This document shows positions 5,309 through 9,251 of a stretch of DNA of 9,251 nt, in pieces. The stretch comes from Acidobacteriota bacterium (GTDB taxonomy: Bacteria > Acidobacteriota > Terriglobia > UBA7540): the NCBI GenBank assembly GCA_021789565.1, contig JAJYJL010000223.1, forward strand, positions 1-9,251. The letters run 5' to 3'. The stretch's first letter is position 1. Each line of letters opens with the position of its first letter. The position numbers and the translations under genes were made by a program. The notes below the pieces were generated by a model. That model worked only from the letters and a program-made list of their open reading frames with translations. It did not search any database and had not been told where the DNA came from.

Positions 5309-7951
5309 TCAACCCACGCCGCTCTGTTGCAGCAGCTTGGCCACCAGGCCGGTCCAGCCCGTCTGGTGGCTGGCGCCGATGCCGGCGCCGTTGTCGCCGT
5401 GGAAGTATTCGTTGAAGAGAATGAGGTCGCGCCAGTGCAAATCGGTCTGGAACATTTCCGTTCCGCCGTAAACCGGCCGGCGGCCGTCAGGGCCCCGAAG
5501 GAAAATCCGGCACAGGCGTTGTGAAATCATGGCAGCCGCTTCCCACAACGTCAGCATCTGGCCGGAACCCGTCGGGCATTCCACTTTGAGATCGTCGCCG
5601 TAATAGTAGTGATATTTTTGCAGCGATTCGATGATCAGGAAGTTGACGGGAAACCACACCGGCCCCCGCCAGTTGCTGTTGCCACCAAAAAGCTCGGTGG
5701 TGGATTCCGCCGGCTCGTAGTCCACCGAATGCGTGTGGCCGTCCAGTTGCAGGGAGTAGGGATGCGCCTGGTGGTATTTCGAAAGCGCGCGAATCCCGTA
5801 GGGCGAGAGGAATTCGTTCTCGTCCAGCATGTATCTCAGCACCCGCAGCAGCCGCTGGCGTGTGGGGATGGAAAGCAGCCGCCGGACGCCTTGATCAGAC
5901 TTTCGGCTGGTGTCCATCAGGTTAGCCGTGTTGGGATGGAAATCCAGGAACCACTGCATCCTTCGCTTAAAGCCGGGGAACTGGTCCACCATTTCAGGTT
6001 CCAGCGTCTGCACGGCAAACAGCGGAATCAGTCCCACCATGGAACGGGCTTTCATAAAAACGTGCTGCGAGTCCGGCGTGTGGAGCACGTCGTAATAGAA
6101 ACCGTCCCCTTCGTCCCACAGGCCGATGCCCTTGCCGCCCCGGTTGTTCATGGCGTCCACAATGTAAACAAAGTGCTCGAAGAATTTGCTCGCCATGTCT
6201 TCGTAAGCAGTGTCCTCTTTTGCCAGCTCGAAAGCGATCACCAGCATGAGAAGGCTGTACATGGCCATCCAGCTCGTTCCATCACTCTGTTCAATCGACC
6301 CGCCCATCGGCAGCGGCTTCGAGCGGTCAAAAATCCCGATATTGTCGAGTCCCAGGAATCCACCCTGGAAAACATTCTGTCCCTGAGGGTCTTTCCTGTT
6401 CACCCACCAGGTGAAATAGAGCATCAACTTGTGGAACACGCGCTCCAGAAAATTACGGTCGGCCTTGCCTCGCCGCTTCTTTTCGATCTTGTAAACACGC
6501 CACGCCGCCCAGGCATGCACGGGCGGGTTCACGTCGCCAAAGGCCCACTCGTAAGCCGGAAGCTGGCCGTTCGGGTGCATGTACCATTCGCGCAGCAGCA
6601 GAATCAGTTGCTGCTTGGCGAAATCGGGATCCACCAGCGCCAGCGTGATGCAGTGGAAGGCCAGGTCCCACGCCGCATACCACGGGTACTCCCACTTGTC
6701 CGGAATGGAGATCACATCGTTGTTGTAAAGATGGACCCACTCGCGGTTCCGCCCATCCCAGCGCTCCGGCGGAGGCGGAGGGTAGGCCGGGTCGCCTTCC
6801 AGCCAGGTCCGCACGTCGTAGTGGTAGTACTGCTTGCTCCACAGCATTCCCGCCAGCGCCTGGCGCATCACGCTCGCTCCGTCGTCGGTAAGACCTCCAG
6901 GCACAATCGTCCGGTAATATTCGTCAGCTTCGGAGATACGTTGCTCGAACGTCGCAGTGAACGAATCAGCCAGCATGCCGGCGGCGGGTTGTGTGTCCGT
7001 GAAGCGCAAACGGACCTCGGCACTCTTGCCCGGCTCAATCGCCAGGTGATAGTGCACCGAGCCTTTGGTGCCGTCACTGGAATTCGTGGCGAATGAGTCA
7101 CCATGAATCAACGTGTTGTTGATGCCGTCCTTCAGAAACGGCGAGCGGTTCTCCGCGCCAAAAAGGCGCTGCAGGTTGGTCTCATTCTCGGTGAACAGCA
7201 GACTGGGAGTGCCCTCTGCAACGAGCCATCGCGTGCCGTAATATTCATGCTCCACCTTCATCACGGTTGCGCTGTCAATCGGCTGGCTTTTCGACACTTT
7301 GGGACGATGATCGCCGCGCCCCCACGACCACCGGTTACGGAACCAGACCGTCGGCAGCAGATCGAGTTCCGCCGCCTCTGGCCCGCGGTTCCACGTCGTC
7401 ACTCGGATGAGAATGTCCTCTTCGGTGGCCTTGGCGTATTCCACAAAAACATCGAAATACCGGTTTTCATTGAAAACGCCCGTGTCCAGCAGTTCGTATT
7501 CAAAATCCCTGCGCGTGCGCCTGCGATTTTCTTCGACCAGTTGTGTGTAGGGAAACTCGGCCTGGGGATACTTATAGAGAAACTGCATGTAGGAGTGTGT
7601 TGGCGTGGAATCAAGATAAAAGTAGTATTCCTTAACGTCTTCTCCGTGGTTGCCTTCGTTTCCCGTCAGGCCAAACAGTCGTTCTTTCAGGATGGGATCA
7701 CGGCCGTTCCAAAAGGCAAACGCCAGGCAAATGTATTGATGGCGGTCGCAGATGCCGCCGATGCCGTCTTCGCCCCAGCGGTAGGCCCGGCTGCGCGCGT
7801 GGTCGTGCGGAAGGTATTCCCACGCCGTCCCGTTGGCGCTGTAGTCCTCTCGCACCGTCCCCCATTCCCGCTCTGAAAGATAAGGTCCCCAGCGGTTCCA
7901 GTGGCGGTCATGTTGCCGCGATTGTTCGATTCGTTGCTCTTCTGCAGTCAT
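5309..7951 (-). CDS. GH63/MGH1-like glycoside hydrolase (putative glucosidase)
   Basis: This 880-residue protein resembles the large bacterial glucosidase group related to GH63 (MGH1-like, YgjK-like). Recognisable blocks are [17 protein letters not shown] at 21-37, R-A-Y-R-W-G-E-D-G at 55-63, [19 protein letters not shown] at 92-110, [12 protein letters not shown] at 422-433, and [16 protein letters not shown] at 755-770. D429 in the A-W-D-L block is the likely general acid by analogy with (alpha/alpha)6 hydrolases. The GH63 family acts on alpha-glucosides, and some relatives act on glucosylglycerate or mannosylglycerate, so substrate is open. No signal peptide is seen. The open frame extends 117 codons further upstream, but that part enters the divergent reductase gene and has no family character. 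I chose the ATG at 7951, which gives the usual family N terminus (M-T-A-E-E-Q-R). There is no Shine-Dalgarno before it. Confidence 0.9.
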   Translation of the reverse strand: MTAEEQRIEQSRQHDRHWNRWGPYLSEREWGTVREDYSANGTAWEYLPHDHARSRAYRWGEDGIGGICDRHQYICLAFAFWNGRDPILKERLFGLTGNEGNHGEDVKEYYFYLDSTPTHSYMQFLYKYPQAEFPYTQLVEENRRRTRRDFEYELLDTGVFNENRYFDVFVEYAKATEEDILIRVTTWNRGPEAAELDLLPTVWFRNRWSWGRGDHRPKVSKSQPIDSATVMKVEHEYYGTRWLVAEGTPSLLFTENETNLQRLFGAENRSPFLKDGINNTLIHGDSFATNSSDGTKGSVHYHLAIEPGKSAEVRLRFTDTQPAAGMLADSFTATFEQRISEADEYYRTIVPGGLTDDGASVMRQALAGMLWSKQYYHYDVRTWLEGDPAYPPPPPERWDGRNREWVHLYNNDVISIPDKWEYPWYAAWDLAFHCITLALVDPDFAKQQLILLLREWYMHPNGQLPAYEWAFGDVNPPVHAWAAWRVYKIEKKRRGKADRNFLERVFHKLMLYFTWWVNRKDPQGQNVFQGGFLGLDNIGIFDRSKPLPMGGSIEQSDGTSWMAMYSLLMLVIAFELAKEDTAYEDMASKFFEHFVYIVDAMNNRGGKGIGLWDEGDGFYYDVLHTPDSQHVFMKARSMVGLIPLFAVQTLEPEMVDQFPGFKRRMQWFLDFHPNTANLMDTSRKSDQGVRRLLSIPTRQRLLRVLRYMLDENEFLSPYGIRALSKYHQAHPYSLQLDGHTHSVDYEPAESTTELFGGNSNWRGPVWFPVNFLIIESLQKYHYYYGDDLKVECPTGSGQMLTLWEAAAMISQRLCRIFLRGPDGRRPVYGGTEMFQTDLHWRDLILFNEYFHGDNGAGIGASHQTGWTGLVAKLLQQSGVG

Positions 7952-7957
7952 AGGGGG

Positions 7958-7986
7958 ATTGTATCGTATGTCGCCTTGTGAACCAT
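7958..7986 (-). promoter_or_regulatory. Predicted leaderless promoter of the GH63-like gene
   Basis: On the minus strand, TACAAT (7963-7958, five of six to the -10 consensus) lies six bases before the ATG. Standard spacing puts +1 exactly on the A at 7951. The -35 at 17 bp is poor (ATGGTT, 7986-7981). The bases just before the ATG are a run of C with no purine-rich ribosome site. A strong -10 at this distance combined with no Shine-Dalgarno is the usual signature of a leaderless message. Confidence 0.4.
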
Positions 7987-8006
7987 TAAATGTTGCGGCC
8001 CTTGCA

Positions 8007-8035
8007 TTGACGCTGGCCCTGTCGAGTGTTACAAG
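8007..8035 (+). promoter_or_regulatory. Sigma70-like promoter of the aldo/keto reductase gene
   Basis: TTGACG (8007-8012) is followed after 17 bp by TACAAG (8030-8035), which is preceded by TG one base away (8027-8028), making an extended -10. The start point would be near 8042, giving a leader of about 108 nt. The site does not overlap the divergent glucosidase promoter at 7958-7986, so the two could fire independently. Confidence 0.5.
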
Positions 8036-8149
8036 CATATAGACAGGACGAAAAACGAAGCAGGGCAGCGGATAGTTTTTCAGCGGCCTTTCCTGCCAGA
8101 TGCAGGAGGCCAGCACGCCATTCAGCAACGCTGCCTGAAGGAGCATACG

Positions 8150-9127
8150 ATGAAACGAAGAGACTTCCTGAAAAAAGGCACAGCGGCCGCGGCAGGTCTT
8201 GCGGCCACCCAAAGTCTGCTCCAGCCGCTTGCGGCCGGTGAAACGGGTGCGGCCGCGGGAAGAACCATTCCCCGGCGGCCGCTGGGAAAAACCGGCGAAC
8301 ATCTTTCCATCATCGCCATGGGCGGCATCGTCGTGATGAACGTTTCCCAGCCTTTTGCCGACAACATTGTGGCTGAGGCTGTCGACCGCGGCGTCAATTA
8401 CATCGACATCGCTCCCTCCTACGGCAACGCGCAGGAACGCATGGGCCCGGCGCTCAAGCCTTACCGCAACCGTGTTTTTCTGGCCTGCAAGGAGATTGCC
8501 CGCGACAAGGCCGGCGCGCAGAACGAACTCGAGGAATCACTCCGCCAGCTCCAGACCGATCATTTCGATCTCTACCAGCTCCACGCATTGGCCACGGTGG
8601 AAGACGTGCACAAGGCGCTCGGCCCGGGCGGGGCCATCGAGGCTTTTGTGGAGGCCAAAAAGGCCGGCAAGGTGCGCTTCCTTGGCTTTTCAGCCCACTC
8701 GGTTGAAGCCGCGCTCGTTGCCATGGACCAGTTCGATTTTGACACCGTGCTTTTCCCAATCAATTTCGTCATGTACTCGCAGGCTAACTTCGGCCCGCAG
8801 ATCGTCCAGCGTGCCCGCGAAAAACAGATGGGCATGATGGCCATCAAAGCCATGGCAAAAACACCCTGGCCGGCCTCAGCGAAGAAAAATCATCCCTACG
8901 GCAAGTGCTGGTATGAGCCGGCAACGCTTCCCAAGCAGGCGGCGCTTGCCCTCCGCTGGACGCTCTCTCAACCTGTAACGGCCGCCATTCCTCCGGGCGA
9001 TATCGACTACTTCCGTCTGGCCATGAAAGTTGCTGAGCGCTTTACTCCGGTAAATGCGTCGGAAACCAAAACGCTGATGGCCCAGGCTAAGGGCCTGCAG
9101 CCGCTGTTCCACCTGGGCTCCGCCTAG
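8150..9127 (+). CDS. Tat-exported aldo/keto reductase
   Basis: This 325-residue protein opens with a twin-arginine signal: R3-R4-D-F-L-K-K followed by an Ala/Leu-rich stretch to about residue 30, so it is probably exported folded to the periplasm. The mature part is an aldo/keto reductase TIM barrel. The catalytic tetrad is visible as D86 and Y91 (D-I-A-P-S-Y-G), K114 (L-A-C-K-E-I) and H145 (Y-Q-L-H-A-L). Later landmarks are G-K-V-R-F-L-G-F-S at 173-181 and A-I-P-P-G at 279-283. The usual basic residues of the NADP-phosphate loop are not obvious after A-I-P-P-G-D. Members reduce carbonyls or oxidise alcohols with NAD(P)H; the substrate cannot be inferred. AAGGAG at 8138-8143 lies 6 nt before the ATG. 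The gene diverges from the GH63-like gene, which may link it to sugar metabolism, but nothing proves this. Confidence 0.92.
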   Translation: MKRRDFLKKGTAAAAGLAATQSLLQPLAAGETGAAAGRTIPRRPLGKTGEHLSIIAMGGIVVMNVSQPFADNIVAEAVDRGVNYIDIAPSYGNAQERMGPALKPYRNRVFLACKEIARDKAGAQNELEESLRQLQTDHFDLYQLHALATVEDVHKALGPGGAIEAFVEAKKAGKVRFLGFSAHSVEAALVAMDQFDFDTVLFPINFVMYSQANFGPQIVQRAREKQMGMMAIKAMAKTPWPASAKKNHPYGKCWYEPATLPKQAALALRWTLSQPVTAAIPPGDIDYFRLAMKVAERFTPVNASETKTLMAQAKGLQPLFHLGSA

Positions 9128-9154
9128 CACATCGTACAAATAGTTATTTATAAT
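9126..9154 (+). promoter_or_regulatory. Possible promoter of a gene beyond the right edge
   Basis: A perfect TATAAT at 9149-9154 sits in an AT-rich patch, 17 bp after AGCACA (9126-9131, three of six to the -35 consensus). The -35 overlaps the end of the reductase gene. The start would be near 9161. Confidence 0.35.
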
Positions 9155-9251
9155 ATGTCGATTTGATGTTCCGATGGGGGCATGCCAAGAGCCGCCCCTC
9201 AGATTATGCTCGATGCGATGCAAAAGTCGCAGTTGCAAAATTGGGTGCGGG
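9155..9251 (+). other. Right-edge sequence, possible start of a downstream gene
   Basis: Three ATGs at 9166, 9174 and 9182, one in each frame, all open frames that run off the window. The last reads M-P-R-A-A-P-Q-I-M-L-D-A-M-Q and has a GGGGG run 2 nt before it, which is not a good ribosome site. With at most about 28 codons I cannot say which frame is real, or whether any is. Confidence 0.25.

Noticed and set aside
5609..7096. 495-codon open frame antisense to the GH63-like gene
   Set aside because: It is a shadow frame of a GC-rich gene. Its translation is rich in His, Val and Arg, without domain or start signals.
7952..8302. N-terminal 117-codon extension of the GH63-like frame
   Set aside because: It overlaps the divergent reductase gene, contains no domain character, and the family N terminus begins at the ATG at 7951.

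Overview
The window reads as a piece of a moderately GC-rich bacterial chromosome. The best guess at source is a soil-type Acidobacteriota or a relative. This rests on the protein families and their wording (ctaB followed by a DUF420 protein, a roughly 880-residue GH63-like glucosidase beside a GH133-type debranching enzyme, and a Tat-exported aldo/keto reductase), not on any marker gene. No RNA gene, CRISPR array, insertion sequence, integrase or phage gene was seen.

Left edge (1-657). The first four codons of a leftward gene lie at 1-14, behind a strong Shine-Dalgarno. A perfect 9-bp inverted repeat (32-54) overlaps the predicted -10 and start point of its promoter, which suggests a repressed and perhaps self-regulated gene. 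About 600 bp with no credible gene follows.

Heme and respiration block (658-2968, plus strand). The order is heme O synthase (ctaB), a DUF420/CtaM-like membrane protein 5 nt downstream, a HemJ/CopD-like four-helix membrane protein, and a small CDGSH iron-sulfur protein that starts at TTG. The first three fit heme supply to, and assembly of, a heme-copper terminal oxidase. A possible rho-independent terminator closes the block.

Alpha-glucan block (3042-7951, minus strand). A GH63/MGH1-like glucosidase and, downstream of it, a glycogen-debranching-type amylo-alpha-1,6-glucosidase are separated by 236 bp. That gap holds a sigma70-like promoter with a 16-bp palindrome in its spacer. The glucosidase promoter places the transcription start on the A of its ATG, predicting a leaderless message.

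Right edge (8150-9251, plus strand). A Tat-signal aldo/keto reductase is divergent from the glucosidase across a 198-bp intergenic region with its own good promoter. The last 124 bp are AT-rich, contain a perfect TATAAT, and probably lead into a gene beyond the window.

The protein-coding content is mostly conventional. The interesting signals are regulatory: two palindromes placed on promoters, and a predicted leaderless start. I did not find a convincing new multi-gene system.
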